From Kluyveromyces lactis (taxonomy: Eukaryota > Ascomycota > Saccharomycetes > Saccharomycetales > Saccharomycetaceae), in NCBI RefSeq assembly GCF_000002515.2, contig NC_006037.1, forward strand, positions 806,001 to 870,000: a stretch of DNA of 64,000 bases, given 5' to 3'. Under the pieces are notes generated by a model that worked only from the letters and a program-made list of their open reading frames with translations, was not told where the DNA came from and searched no databases. Position 1 is the stretch's first letter. The number at the start of each line of letters is the position of its first letter. A program made the position numbers and the translations under genes. Positions 27,455 to 38,244 of the stretch are shown piece by piece.

Positions 27455-29386
27455 CTATTCATATTTAGCGCTTTTGATAATCTTGTTTTTATTTCCCTGT
27501 AGCATGTTTACAATCTTTGCTTTGACGCGCAACAGCTTTGCTCTAGGACCTGTCGATGCAAGTATCTTATCAGCTTCTTCCAGGGTTATCAGTTGCTTAG
27601 AAATTAGGTTGAATAGAGTACCAAAAGCTAGACCCATGACAGTAGATGTCAGAATGATGACATTGTAAGGCATACTGAAATCAGGAGTGGATAGAGATAA
27701 GAGTAAGGAGGATGTTCTGGCTTCATAACGTTCTGGTGTAAGTACTGCAGCAACAGCAGCTTCGATCTCAAAACCATGGTTGGCATCAGGGGGATATTCT
27801 GCATATTTAAGCAAGGATTTATCGAACTGGAATGATATAGCGAATGCAGTGTTAGGCGGGATAATCATTGCCCTTTCCAAATGTGTCGGTCTCTCACGAT
27901 CTCTTGCCGGGGAATAGAAGGTAGATTTTACTACTGAATCTAGAGTTAGTTCAGGATCATCACTCTCTATGGCTAAGGAGGACAAGTATACTCCCATGAA
28001 CCAAGGCAAGGATTCAAAATAAACTAATTCCACAGCTTCGTTGGAAGGATTACGAAATACTGATCTTAACCCGCCACGGTCTTGGCCATAACCAGTGAGA
28101 GCTCTGGAAACGTATATTGGAGTCTTTTTGGAGGGTAGTACACTCTTAGAGTCTGTCGTTTCCAAGCGAACATCATGTGGTTTGTTATTGTTGAGATCGA
28201 AACAGTTGTCGTCGGTTGCAAAATATGATTCGTCGACCTGTATCATAACGTCCCAATGTGAGGGAACGTGAACACATATTTTTGAGCTTTGTTCGCCAAG
28301 CAAGCTGCCTCCACGGATTTTCTTACCAAATAGTTTTGAGATGCTGAAACTAACTTCTTTGCTTTGAGGTAACGGGAAACATTGGAACGCGTCGTGTGGT
28401 CTATTCGTGTCACAACGAAGTTCGTCGCCTGGTAAAGGCTTCGGAATTGGTCTGTCAGCTCTGGCCAAAGCATTTGGTACGTTGACCACTGTTTCGATAA
28501 ATTCTTCCATAACAAAGTGGCAATTGGCAGTTGATTCGTCACAAACAGTATTGACATCAATCGACAGACTGTGCCAATTTGAATCAAAGATCTTGTGGCC
28601 ATCTAACAAAGAGGAGATACCAGATTTCCCTCTTGTTGGTAAAAGTTTTACAAATGGGGTCAAATTTTCAGTACAAACCGGTTCGTTGGCTAAAGTTGCT
28701 CTCATGAGGTAAAGATGGTTGCTTTGATTCAGTAGTGGGATCGCTTCGTCTTCTTTCGGTAAGAATGATGATACCGGAAACGTCGTCTTTGAAGTGTCAA
28801 TGAAATTGATGGAAGCACAGAACAATCCACTTAACGAATTGGCCAACGTTATCCATGATTTCAACGCTTCTTCCTTCGATGGTGCTTCCACAATAGCCCA
28901 TAATTCCACACCTGTTCCTCCAGATTTCAACCCGTTGTGTGGAAGCTGGCCCCATTCTTGTGAATCCCATAGCCCATGTGTAAATCTCAAGTGTAACTGT
29001 CTGGTATTAGTCTGTGACATAATGGGCCCAACGGGCTTCGGGAAAACTGTGTGATGAGAGTATTCACTGGATTCGTGCTGGTCTCTATCTATACCAAATG
29101 GCTCTGATTGCATATAGAACTGAAAACTTGCAAGCAAAAAGTTGTTAGGCAAGGGAGTTAGATCCAGATGCTCTCGAAAATTATACTCAATAGGATGCTC
29201 TAGTGAAAGAAACTTCGAGGACTGTGTTATTCTCGATGATTCCCCAGGCTCTGCATTCCAGCTTTCATCTATAACATCTTGCTGAACTGATTCTGTTTCG
29301 TTGTCAACTGGATTAACTTCAAAGTCTACTTCAGCCGTCACGATGGCTGCTAGAAGCAAAACTGGAATCCAATTTTGTAACCTCAT
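27455..29386 (-). CDS. GPI16: GPI transamidase subunit Gpi16 (PIG-T)
   Basis: A 643-residue PIG-T orthologue (S. cerevisiae Gpi16: 610, YHR188C), part of the ER complex that attaches GPI anchors to proteins. Seen: a cleavable-type signal peptide (residues 1 to about 19, WIPVLLLAAIVTAEV), a large luminal domain, the conserved block REHLDLTPLPNNFLLASFQF, the motif RPTHLERAMIIPPN, and a single C-terminal transmembrane helix (about 575-597, VIILTSTVMGLAFGTLF) followed by a short basic cytosolic tail. It is divergent from HSH155; the junction is where synteny switches from the S. cerevisiae chromosome VIII block to the chromosome XIII block. Confidence 0.96.
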   Translation of the reverse strand: MRLQNWIPVLLLAAIVTAEVDFEVNPVDNETESVQQDVIDESWNAEPGESSRITQSSKFLSLEHPIEYNFREHLDLTPLPNNFLLASFQFYMQSEPFGIDRDQHESSEYSHHTVFPKPVGPIMSQTNTRQLHLRFTHGLWDSQEWGQLPHNGLKSGGTGVELWAIVEAPSKEEALKSWITLANSLSGLFCASINFIDTSKTTFPVSSFLPKEDEAIPLLNQSNHLYLMRATLANEPVCTENLTPFVKLLPTRGKSGISSLLDGHKIFDSNWHSLSIDVNTVCDESTANCHFVMEEFIETVVNVPNALARADRPIPKPLPGDELRCDTNRPHDAFQCFPLPQSKEVSFSISKLFGKKIRGGSLLGEQSSKICVHVPSHWDVMIQVDESYFATDDNCFDLNNNKPHDVRLETTDSKSVLPSKKTPIYVSRALTGYGQDRGGLRSVFRNPSNEAVELVYFESLPWFMGVYLSSLAIESDDPELTLDSVVKSTFYSPARDRERPTHLERAMIIPPNTAFAISFQFDKSLLKYAEYPPDANHGFEIEAAVAAVLTPERYEARTSSLLLSLSTPDFSMPYNVIILTSTVMGLAFGTLFNLISKQLITLEEADKILASTGPRAKLLRVKAKIVNMLQGNKNKIIKSAKYE

Positions 29387-29652
29387 GCGGTATGGACCCA
29401 GAGTATAATACTTTTCTAAAAGTTAGGCTATTTTCTGGCCTCTTAACTAAACTATCCTCTTTTCTCTGTTGAGAAGTATCGTTCTTTGTTTTGTATATGT
29501 GTTTATAATTAAAGATTCGAGTTACAACTTAGTAACAATTTTGATGTCAAGAACCTTTGAATCAAAAGGAAGAAAGGTATAACTGAAAGGCAAGCACCAA
29601 TCAGGATCTTTATTGCTATTGCCGAGTTTGGTATTAAACAGCTGTACTTAAA

Positions 29653-32517
29653 ATGGAAGCTATCAAGTTCGAAAAGTCGGGCCAGCGACATTCTCTTACA
29701 GGACAATACACTGCTCCCAGAGCCATATTGGAATCGACTGTAGGGAAAGATGAGGGGGATGATGAGTTGACAGCCAACCAGAAGCAACGAAGCTTGTATA
29801 ATAAACAGTCTGATTATCATAAGAGAAGGTTCCTTAGGAATTTGGATGAAGAAGTGGATGAAGAGCAAGTGAAAGATGTGAAAAGAAGGAAAACCGATAA
29901 GGATGGTGATAAGGAAGAGGAAAGTGGCGGTGGATATACGATGCCCAAGACTTCGCAGCATATTATAACTGAGCTCTCGGAAGAGATGGTTACTGAAGTT
30001 CCAGGGGTACGTAATCTTCAGTTCTTTAAGCCTTCAGACAGACAACATTTCGCAATTTTGTTTGATGAAAGGTCTCCAGAAGATATGACTGAAGAGGAAA
30101 GGAAACAGAAACAGGTTTTAAAATTGGTACTTAAGGTGAAAAATGGGTTACCAAGCTCTAGGAAAATAGCTCTCAGAGCACTCACTCAAAAGGCACCCTC
30201 TTTCGGGGCACCATTGTTATTTGATTCGATCTTGCCCATTCTTCTCGATAAAACACTTGAAGATGAAGAGCATCAACTAATGTTGAAACTTATGGATAGA
30301 ATTCTTTTCCAGCTCCAGGATTTGGTAAAACCATATACACATAAGCTCCTAATAGTATTATGTCCTATGCTTATAGATCCTGTGCCCTTGACTAGATCTA
30401 CAGGTAGAGATATTATAACTACTTTGGCAAAAGCCGTGGGACTACCGACAATGATATACACAATGAGACCAGATCTCGACCATGAGGATGAGTATGTGCG
30501 AAACACGACGGCGAGAGCAATGGCCGTTGTATCGAAAGCCTTCGGGGTAAGTCAAACAATACCATTCCTACGATTGGTTTGTAGATCGAAAAAGAGCTGG
30601 AAGGCAAGACATACTGGGATAAAGATAATTCAGCAAATTGCTATTTTAGTAGGGATTGGTAGCTTACCATACCTCGACGATCTTATCGCATGTATAGAGA
30701 AGGGATTTCAAGATGAACATCCTCCAGTGAGAATCATAGCCGCTCAAACAGTGTCATCATTGGCACAAAGCTGCCAGCCATATGGTATTGAGCGCTTTAA
30801 TCCGGTCCTCGAACCACTTTGGAGAGGTGTTAAACAAAACAGGGGAAGAGAACTAGCTGCATTTTTGAAGGCTCTAGGATTTCTCATTCCGTTGATGGAT
30901 CCCGAATATGCGTCGTATTACGCTGAAGAAGTGATGAAGATTGTAAAGAGAGAATTCAATTCACCGAACGAAGATATGAAGAAAACGGTTCTATTTGTTA
31001 TACAAAAGCTTTCCGTGACTGAAGGTGTAACACCTCAGTATCTGAGAAAAGAGCTAGCAGCAGAGTTTTTCAAACAATTTTGGGTTCGTAGATCGGCTTT
31101 GGATCGTCAACTCAACAACATAGTAACATTTACTACTGTTTTATTGGCTAATAAGACTGGAGCTGCATTCACGCTTGAAAAGCTTATATATCCATTAAAG
31201 GATGAATCTGAACCGTTCAGAACAATGGGTGCACATGCAGTTAACAGAGTTGTGAAAGCATTAGGAATGACAGATGTTGATGAAAGGCTTGAAGCGAGGT
31301 TGCTTGATGCTTTACTTATTGCATTCCAAGATCAAACGAATGGTGAGAGAATTGTCTACAGATCTATTGGAACTGTCGCCAAATCTTTGAATACCAGAAT
31401 GAAACCGTATATTTCGCCGGTGTCAAGTATTATTCTAGAACATTTGAAACACAAAAAACCTTTGGTTAGAACACATGCGGCGAGTTTATGTGCCCTCTTG
31501 ATCCCGGTTTTCAAACACTGTGAAGAAACAGCTCTTATCAATAAATTCAACATTATCCTTTTTGAATCGTTAGGCGAAGTTTATCCAGAGGTGTTAGCTG
31601 CAATCATTTCCGCAATGGACAAAGCTGCTGCACAGATAAGGCTAACTGACTTACAACCACCTCCGAATCAAATTTTACTATCATTGACACCAATTTTGAG
31701 AAACAACCATCCTTTAGTCCAGGAATCTACTGTTAAACTTGTTGGAAGAATTGCCAGGCGTGGGCCTGAATATGTTTCTCCTAAAGAATGGATGCGCATT
31801 TGTTCTGAGCTTTTGGAAATGTTAAAAAGTCCTGTGAAGTCCATCAGGGTGGCAGCGAACAGAACATTTGGATATATTGCCAAAGCGATAGGACCTCAGG
31901 ATGTTTTGGTAACGTTGTTAAATAATTTGAAGGTGCAAGAACGTCAACTTCGTGTTAACACCTCTATTGCAATTGGTATCGTTGCTAAGACATGTGGGCC
32001 ATTTGTTGTCATACCTGCATTGATGAATGAATACAGAACACCTGACACAAACGTACAGAACGGTATTTTAAAGGCACTTGCCTTTATTTTAGAATACATT
32101 GGTCCCATGTCTAAGGATTACATTTATCCACTTATACCGTTGTTGCAGGATGCTCTAACAGATAGGGACTTGGTTCATCGACAAACTGCAGCAACCTGCA
32201 TAAAGCATTTAGCTTTCAATTGTGCAGGAAGAGGATTAGAGGACGCGTTCATCCATTGCATGAATTTATTATTGCCAAACGTCTTTGAAACTTCACCTCA
32301 TGTTATTTCCAGAATCCTAGAGGGGCTAGAAGGACTAAGAATGGCTCTAGGACCAGGTGTTTCTATGAATTATGCCTGGGGAGGTTTATTTCATCCTGCT
32401 AAGAATGTTCGGAACGCATATTGGAAACTATATAACGGAGCATACGTCGCTCAACCAGATGCTTTGGTTCCGTACTACCCTGTCAATGAGGTAGAAGAGC
32501 TTAACTTGTTATTATAA
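29653..32517 (+). CDS. HSH155: U2 snRNP SF3b subunit Hsh155 (SF3B1)
   Basis: A 954-residue SF3B1 orthologue (S. cerevisiae Hsh155: 971, YMR288W). It clamps the U2-branch-site duplex during spliceosome assembly. The N-terminus (1 to about 110) is charged and unstructured; the rest is a HEAT-repeat superhelix. Highly conserved stretches include KSWKARHTGIKIIQQIAI, LLNNLKVQERQLRVNTSIAI and FETSPHVISRILEGLEGLR. Residues equivalent to human His662 and Lys666 are present (His320, Lys324), while the human Lys700 position is proline (Pro358 in DEHPPVR). The start is the first ATG, well placed after the divergent promoter. Confidence 0.97.
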   Translation: MEAIKFEKSGQRHSLTGQYTAPRAILESTVGKDEGDDELTANQKQRSLYNKQSDYHKRRFLRNLDEEVDEEQVKDVKRRKTDKDGDKEEESGGGYTMPKTSQHIITELSEEMVTEVPGVRNLQFFKPSDRQHFAILFDERSPEDMTEEERKQKQVLKLVLKVKNGLPSSRKIALRALTQKAPSFGAPLLFDSILPILLDKTLEDEEHQLMLKLMDRILFQLQDLVKPYTHKLLIVLCPMLIDPVPLTRSTGRDIITTLAKAVGLPTMIYTMRPDLDHEDEYVRNTTARAMAVVSKAFGVSQTIPFLRLVCRSKKSWKARHTGIKIIQQIAILVGIGSLPYLDDLIACIEKGFQDEHPPVRIIAAQTVSSLAQSCQPYGIERFNPVLEPLWRGVKQNRGRELAAFLKALGFLIPLMDPEYASYYAEEVMKIVKREFNSPNEDMKKTVLFVIQKLSVTEGVTPQYLRKELAAEFFKQFWVRRSALDRQLNNIVTFTTVLLANKTGAAFTLEKLIYPLKDESEPFRTMGAHAVNRVVKALGMTDVDERLEARLLDALLIAFQDQTNGERIVYRSIGTVAKSLNTRMKPYISPVSSIILEHLKHKKPLVRTHAASLCALLIPVFKHCEETALINKFNIILFESLGEVYPEVLAAIISAMDKAAAQIRLTDLQPPPNQILLSLTPILRNNHPLVQESTVKLVGRIARRGPEYVSPKEWMRICSELLEMLKSPVKSIRVAANRTFGYIAKAIGPQDVLVTLLNNLKVQERQLRVNTSIAIGIVAKTCGPFVVIPALMNEYRTPDTNVQNGILKALAFILEYIGPMSKDYIYPLIPLLQDALTDRDLVHRQTAATCIKHLAFNCAGRGLEDAFIHCMNLLLPNVFETSPHVISRILEGLEGLRMALGPGVSMNYAWGGLFHPAKNVRNAYWKLYNGAYVAQPDALVPYYPVNEVEELNLLL

Positions 32518-32591
32518 CTAGAAAATTGCAGTAATTATTATGTAGTTAAAAATTAAAGATTCTATTGGTTTTAAACTAAGTTAGTGATCTC

Positions 32592-34970
32592 TCAAGGATC
32601 GGAAGAAGTAGAACTCCTGTCGTCTTCCTCACCTTCTTCAATATCATCGGTATCATCACTTTCATCGCTGCTTGATTCTTCTAATTGGGCAACATCAGAT
32701 TCCGTTTCTGATTCTTCCTCTATAACGATCTTCGTTTTCTTCGGTTTCTCTGGGATATCTGCAAAGAATTCATCCAAACTTTGTAGTTTGTAAGTTTTCC
32801 CTTTTGAGGATGTGAAAGTTTTTGGCTCTGGACTTGATGATTTGCTGGATATTGGCGAGGAGGCCTTAGGTTGCTGGTAATTAGCCCTAGTCCTACTAGC
32901 GAAGAAAGTATTAGATGAAATGCTAGATTTATTCTTCATGAAATTGTTAGTTTCAACAGGCGTTCTGTCCACCTCAGGTACTTCGGTTGACCACTGGGGA
33001 ACCTTTAATGAATTCAATACTTCTGGGGAAAGCTCAAGGTGTGCAAGGTCACTTGCTTTATCTCCGTAAGTGAATAGTGACAAAGCTGGCCATGGTTTTG
33101 CAGCTTGCAATAACAAGGTCAGTATTTCAAACCTTTCGTGTGAGAACAATGAACTCAAGGACCTAACTTTATCTCTTATATCAAAATCGTCATCAAACTT
33201 TGCGAGGTACATAACAGCATCATATAAGTGGGCTATCCTTGATTGCTCAAAATCATAATCTGACTCACATCTATCGATATCAAATGAAAGAAGTTTGGCA
33301 GCCAAAATCAATATCTGTAGTCTTGCTTCCGTGGACTCATCAGCAAATTTAGGAATTAATTTTCTCAATACATCAGGAACTATCCTTGGTTCGACATGTA
33401 TGTATTCACCAAAGAGCCATATGATGCCAGCTTTTGCATAAGCTGATAAATTATCTGTTTCTGTGATGATTTGTGATAATTTGAGCATAACTGATAAGTT
33501 CTTCGAGGGATTAATTTGAATTAAATGGCGTATCACATTGACATACTCACTGGTAACCTCGCTGTCGGTCAAATTATCATTCTCCATGAAACTGAGTAGC
33601 CATTTCATGATGTGAGCTGAAAATGCATTGGAGTTATGAGCACACACAACCAAAGTACTTAGTGCTTTCTTGACAATAGCAGGATCACGATACGTTGTGA
33701 TATAGTACTTCAATTCGTGTATGATATCCTTGACGTTCTTATCTGTAATTAAAAGGGATATTATAGTTAGTTTGTATGATCCAACGATAGGGTCATCATC
33801 TGCTGTCGGTAGGAAACTCCTGTATAATGAAGCAAATGCTTCTGGGTCAATTGATGCATAATAAGCAATCATCTGTACTATAATACAGCGGTTTTCAGTG
33901 GAACTTAGCTGAAGTGCCTTGACTAGACAGTGTGGCATACCAAACTCTCTAAATTTGGATAACGGAGCCAACATGAAAAGTGCTCTTGACACGCTGATAA
34001 TCACAGATGCATTAGATGAAAATAACAAGGGTTTCAAAGAAGTTAAGAATAGGTCGAGGTCTGGATCGATAATAAGGTCATTTGCTTCTAGAAACCACGA
34101 GTCGACCAATTCAGGAGTTTCCGGCAACGGAGTCTCACTTCGATCTTCCCTATTAACAAACACTGGTCTCTTGATAAAGTGTTTAGAATACCGAATGAAC
34201 ATTTCAACCAATAAGGATTGAGCCCAGTGCGACAAAGAAGGTAACACGGCACAATATCTGCGGAAATGACCGTGTAAAAGATCCAATCTATCGGGCAGGC
34301 AATTCTGCAAGACCACCAAAGTACAAGATATCACCAATGGATCAGGATCAGCTAAAAGTTCTTGTAACAATGGCACCAGATCGTGTCTCCTTACGTCGTC
34401 TTCTTCGTCATGGCTCTTAGAATCCTGGAATAGCTTGAATAGAGTCATAGCAGAAGTGGCACGAACTAATGGGCTTGCATCTGAAACACATTTCTTCACC
34501 GATTGTAACGTTATAGGATATAAAGATGCAACATTGATATCTGATAAAGCTTTCAAAGCAAGAGCTTTCGCCTCGGGATCTCTATCCTGTAAATTCTTCT
34601 GAATGGTATTAACGGACAACAAAGCTACATTCGGATCGGATTCAGCGAAACGTAATAAGTATATACACACCATACGCTTAACTTTAACATCTTCCGAACT
34701 GATATTCTTCAAAATGTCGGCAAACATAGATTTCAAATCAACCGTTGGATCGTTCGTTGCCATCAAAGACATAACTCTTTTCATTGCATCTTTAACTTCA
34801 CGCGAGTTCCTGGAACTTAAAAGACGAGTCAACGCTTCTGGATCAATAGATTTAGAGTATTGTGTATATGACGATTCACCGATCCTGGAAGAGGCAACTG
34901 CCGCTGCTCCGAATGTAAGATCTCTTGCAGATTGCAATACTGATGTGATGCGTTGTATTGAATCGACCAT
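32592..34970 (-). CDS. APL6: AP-3 adaptor complex beta subunit Apl6
   Basis: A 792-residue beta3-adaptin (S. cerevisiae Apl6: 809, YGR261C). AP-3 carries cargo such as alkaline phosphatase and Vam3 from the Golgi directly to the vacuole. The N-terminal adaptin trunk of armadillo-like repeats covers about 30-590 (for example VKRMVCIYLLRFAESDPNVA and MTLFKLFQDS). A flexible hinge follows, ending in an extremely acidic/serine stretch (EESSSDESDDTDDIEEGEED). The start is the ATG giving MVDSIQRITSVL; the frame continues upstream only to a TTG. It converges with HSH155 (74-bp spacer) and is divergent from tRNA-Lys and ABZ2. Confidence 0.94.
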   Translation of the reverse strand: MVDSIQRITSVLQSARDLTFGAAAVASSRIGESSYTQYSKSIDPEALTRLLSSRNSREVKDAMKRVMSLMATNDPTVDLKSMFADILKNISSEDVKVKRMVCIYLLRFAESDPNVALLSVNTIQKNLQDRDPEAKALALKALSDINVASLYPITLQSVKKCVSDASPLVRATSAMTLFKLFQDSKSHDEEDDVRRHDLVPLLQELLADPDPLVISCTLVVLQNCLPDRLDLLHGHFRRYCAVLPSLSHWAQSLLVEMFIRYSKHFIKRPVFVNREDRSETPLPETPELVDSWFLEANDLIIDPDLDLFLTSLKPLLFSSNASVIISVSRALFMLAPLSKFREFGMPHCLVKALQLSSTENRCIIVQMIAYYASIDPEAFASLYRSFLPTADDDPIVGSYKLTIISLLITDKNVKDIIHELKYYITTYRDPAIVKKALSTLVVCAHNSNAFSAHIMKWLLSFMENDNLTDSEVTSEYVNVIRHLIQINPSKNLSVMLKLSQIITETDNLSAYAKAGIIWLFGEYIHVEPRIVPDVLRKLIPKFADESTEARLQILILAAKLLSFDIDRCESDYDFEQSRIAHLYDAVMYLAKFDDDFDIRDKVRSLSSLFSHERFEILTLLLQAAKPWPALSLFTYGDKASDLAHLELSPEVLNSLKVPQWSTEVPEVDRTPVETNNFMKNKSSISSNTFFASRTRANYQQPKASSPISSKSSSPEPKTFTSSKGKTYKLQSLDEFFADIPEKPKKTKIVIEEESETESDVAQLEESSSDESDDTDDIEEGEEDDRSSTSSDP

Positions 34971-35220
34971 TTTGTCCGTCCAATTGGGATACAGCAACCA
35001 GAAAAAAAGAGAACTTAAATGCAAGTACTCAACAAGAAACCTGATGCCTGGTATTTTAATCTATCCGATCGTACGCAGAATAACGTCCAATGGCATACAA
35101 AAAGTATTCTTTTCTACAAGAACTACTTGTAAGAATACATACTTGGTTATTTACCTAGTTAATTCGATTTGAAAGTGGTAAAAAATGAAAATATGAGACC
35201 CTGATAATTGGGAAAAAGAA

Positions 35221-35293
35221 AGCCCTGCGGGGGGCTCGAACCCCCAACCTTGTGATTAAGAGTCACACGCGCTACCGATTGCGCCAGCAAGGC
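35221..35293 (-). tRNA. tRNA-Lys (anticodon CUU)
   Basis: A 73-nt cloverleaf on the minus strand beginning GCCTTGCTGGCGCAATCGG. The anticodon loop ACTCTTAAT gives CTT, the T-loop is GTTCGAGCC, and the acceptor stem GCCTTGC pairs with GCAGGGC. It closely resembles S. cerevisiae tRNA-Lys(CUU). No intron. A five-T run on the transcribed strand follows immediately (35217 down to 35213) and can serve as the Pol III terminator. Confidence 0.97.
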
Positions 35294-35882
35294 CTATTTC
35301 TTGGGAATTGGCGTTTATCAAGCCAGTAGTACTTGTCTTTAAAGAGCTGTGACCTCCATCCTCACATCATCACATCATCAGGTCACGTGCATGTCTTTAG
35401 GAGTGATTACAACAGCAGCAACATCGGTAATATACAGTCAGCAGGAAAGCTTCCCTCCTGACATGCTGCCAGGATGCTTCTAACTATGCCCAAATCCTTG
35501 GTTTCTGCACCAAAATTGTTTCTGCGCACCGGTTTTACACGGAGCTGCAATGTCTCTCAAGGAAGGACCATTGCATGCGTCTATTCGCATATGTTTATCC
35601 TGTTGTGAACGGTGAGTTCTTGGTGAGACGCACTGTGGCCCATCGGTTTGCTGGCATGTGGTGTTTGTCGCATTTTAGAAAAGACGCGAGAAACAAAATG
35701 GAATGGGAAACGAACAGGAAACAAGTGGGAAATACTATGGAAAAAATAAACTAAATATCACGTGATTTATATGAGTGCATCTTGTGGTTATAAGGGCCAA
35801 CCTCATCGAAGTATGTATCCAACATCATACGTAAACATAGTTGACAGTGGCAAGTCAGCTGTACGGAAGCCAGTTACCAGAT
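35294..35882. other. Intergenic: tRNA-Lys 5' flank and ABZ2 promoter
   Basis: 589 bp with no gene. It holds CATCA-rich sequence near 35360-35382, an E-box GTCACGTG (about 35382-35389), and a palindromic ATCACGTGAT at 35757-35766, 117-126 bp upstream of the ABZ2 ATG. A GTATGT at 35811 lacks any branch point before the ABZ2 start and is not called as an intron. Confidence 0.6.
35757..35766. promoter_or_regulatory. Cbf1/Pho4-type palindrome upstream of ABZ2
   Basis: ATCACGTGAT is a perfect 10-bp palindrome around CACGTG, 117-126 bp before the ABZ2 start. It is the extended RTCACRTG form favoured by Cbf1. Binding is inferred. Confidence 0.5.
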
Positions 35883-37100
35883 ATGCCGAGTGGAGAATTG
35901 AATGATGCTGCTTTGGCTGCTATAAAGGAGAAGATAGGTCAAGATACCATTGAACAGAATTTCAATATTTCATCACAGGATTTCCAGATCCTAGCAACGA
36001 TCAGGTACGACCCTCATTTCACACATGTATTTGAACCCGATGGCAACGATTCTGTTGAATATGATCACTGTTTATCTCAGCTTGACCCTCAATTGACTAG
36101 TCTTATGGATAGTTCTAGTTTCTTGCAGAGTGATGACAGTGGAAGTTTAGGGAATGGGCTGTTGGATTATCTTGACAGTTCAAGCGTGAATTCTAGTCCG
36201 ATTTCAGAGGGGTTTGAGTTCAACGCTAGTAGTGCTATCCAAAGAGATCCCGTTTTCCAATCGTTGTATGGTACCAATTACTCACACACTCAACAGGGAG
36301 AAGCGACCGTCGATGATGTTGATATATGGAGCATATATTATGACAGATTTTTCTTGTTGGGAGAACACTATAAGAGGTTGAAATTGGCTTTGGCATTTTT
36401 CCAATGGAAACTAGCACTCACTCCCAGGATGCTCTTGACCCAATTGATTCATTCTTTACCGATTCAAGAGTCTTTGTCCATTGAGGATAAGATGAAAGCA
36501 CTTTTGTCGGCAAGTACTCCATATAAGATGAGGGTCCTGGTGAATAAAGATGGTACCATGAAGATCGAGGCACATGAACTGCCGCAATTTCTCACAACAT
36601 GTCCCTCTACTCATGAATATTTAGTGCAAAACTTACTTTCAGGGTATCTGGACCATGCACCTACTTGGGACGTGTATATCAACCCGGAACCCATTGTGGT
36701 ATCGCCGTTCACTACTTTCAAAACTACAAAAAGAGACCATTACAACAAAGCAAGAGAAAACATGGAAGTCTTGAAACTTAGCGTTCAAGATCCAAGACCA
36801 AAATCTGAAGTGTTGGTGTATAATGACTTGTATCAGTTGATGGAGGGGTCCATCACAAATGTCGCTGTAAAATCGAAGCCAACTGAAAACTCAAACGCCT
36901 TCAGATACACTACGCCGTACTTATCATCGGGATGTCTATGCGGCGTCACCAGGTATTTCTTGCTCAGGAAAGGTTTGTTGCAAGAGGACTCCATAGATGT
37001 AAGAGATCTGTCTGTGGGTGATGAGATCTTGCTGTTCAATGGTATCATCGGTTGTGTTAAAGGTGTCATTAGAAACTCTGTGGATTTTTCGAATACCTAA
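35883..37100 (+). CDS. ABZ2: Aminodeoxychorismate lyase (p-aminobenzoate synthesis)
   Basis: A 405-residue fold-type IV PLP enzyme matching Abz2 (YMR289W, 374 residues). It converts 4-amino-4-deoxychorismate to p-aminobenzoate and pyruvate, supplying folate synthesis. Seen: the FKTTKRDHYNKAR segment, with Lys280 as the likely Schiff-base lysine; EVLVYNDLYQLMEGSITNVA, with the conserved Glu; and PYLSSGCLCGVTRYFLL near the C-terminus. The N-terminal about 130 residues are Ser-rich and poorly conserved. The ATG at 35883 is the first in frame (a TTG lies 14 codons upstream). It is convergent with BUD32. FOL2 in this window feeds the same end product. Confidence 0.92.
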   Translation: MPSGELNDAALAAIKEKIGQDTIEQNFNISSQDFQILATIRYDPHFTHVFEPDGNDSVEYDHCLSQLDPQLTSLMDSSSFLQSDDSGSLGNGLLDYLDSSSVNSSPISEGFEFNASSAIQRDPVFQSLYGTNYSHTQQGEATVDDVDIWSIYYDRFFLLGEHYKRLKLALAFFQWKLALTPRMLLTQLIHSLPIQESLSIEDKMKALLSASTPYKMRVLVNKDGTMKIEAHELPQFLTTCPSTHEYLVQNLLSGYLDHAPTWDVYINPEPIVVSPFTTFKTTKRDHYNKARENMEVLKLSVQDPRPKSEVLVYNDLYQLMEGSITNVAVKSKPTENSNAFRYTTPYLSSGCLCGVTRYFLLRKGLLQEDSIDVRDLSVGDEILLFNGIIGCVKGVIRNSVDFSNT

Positions 37101-37146
37101 ATTCAAATGTGAATCTATATGAACTTTACGTAAACTTGTAACATAT

Positions 37147-38244
<1,098 letters not shown>

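Noticed and set aside
34603-35172. A 189-codon frame antisense to APL6
   Set aside because: Shadow of the well-supported APL6 gene; no conserved content.
35811-35882. GTATGT before ABZ2 with a CAG just before the ATG, suggesting a 5' intron
   Set aside because: Only about 70 nt and no TACTAAC-like branch point between them.
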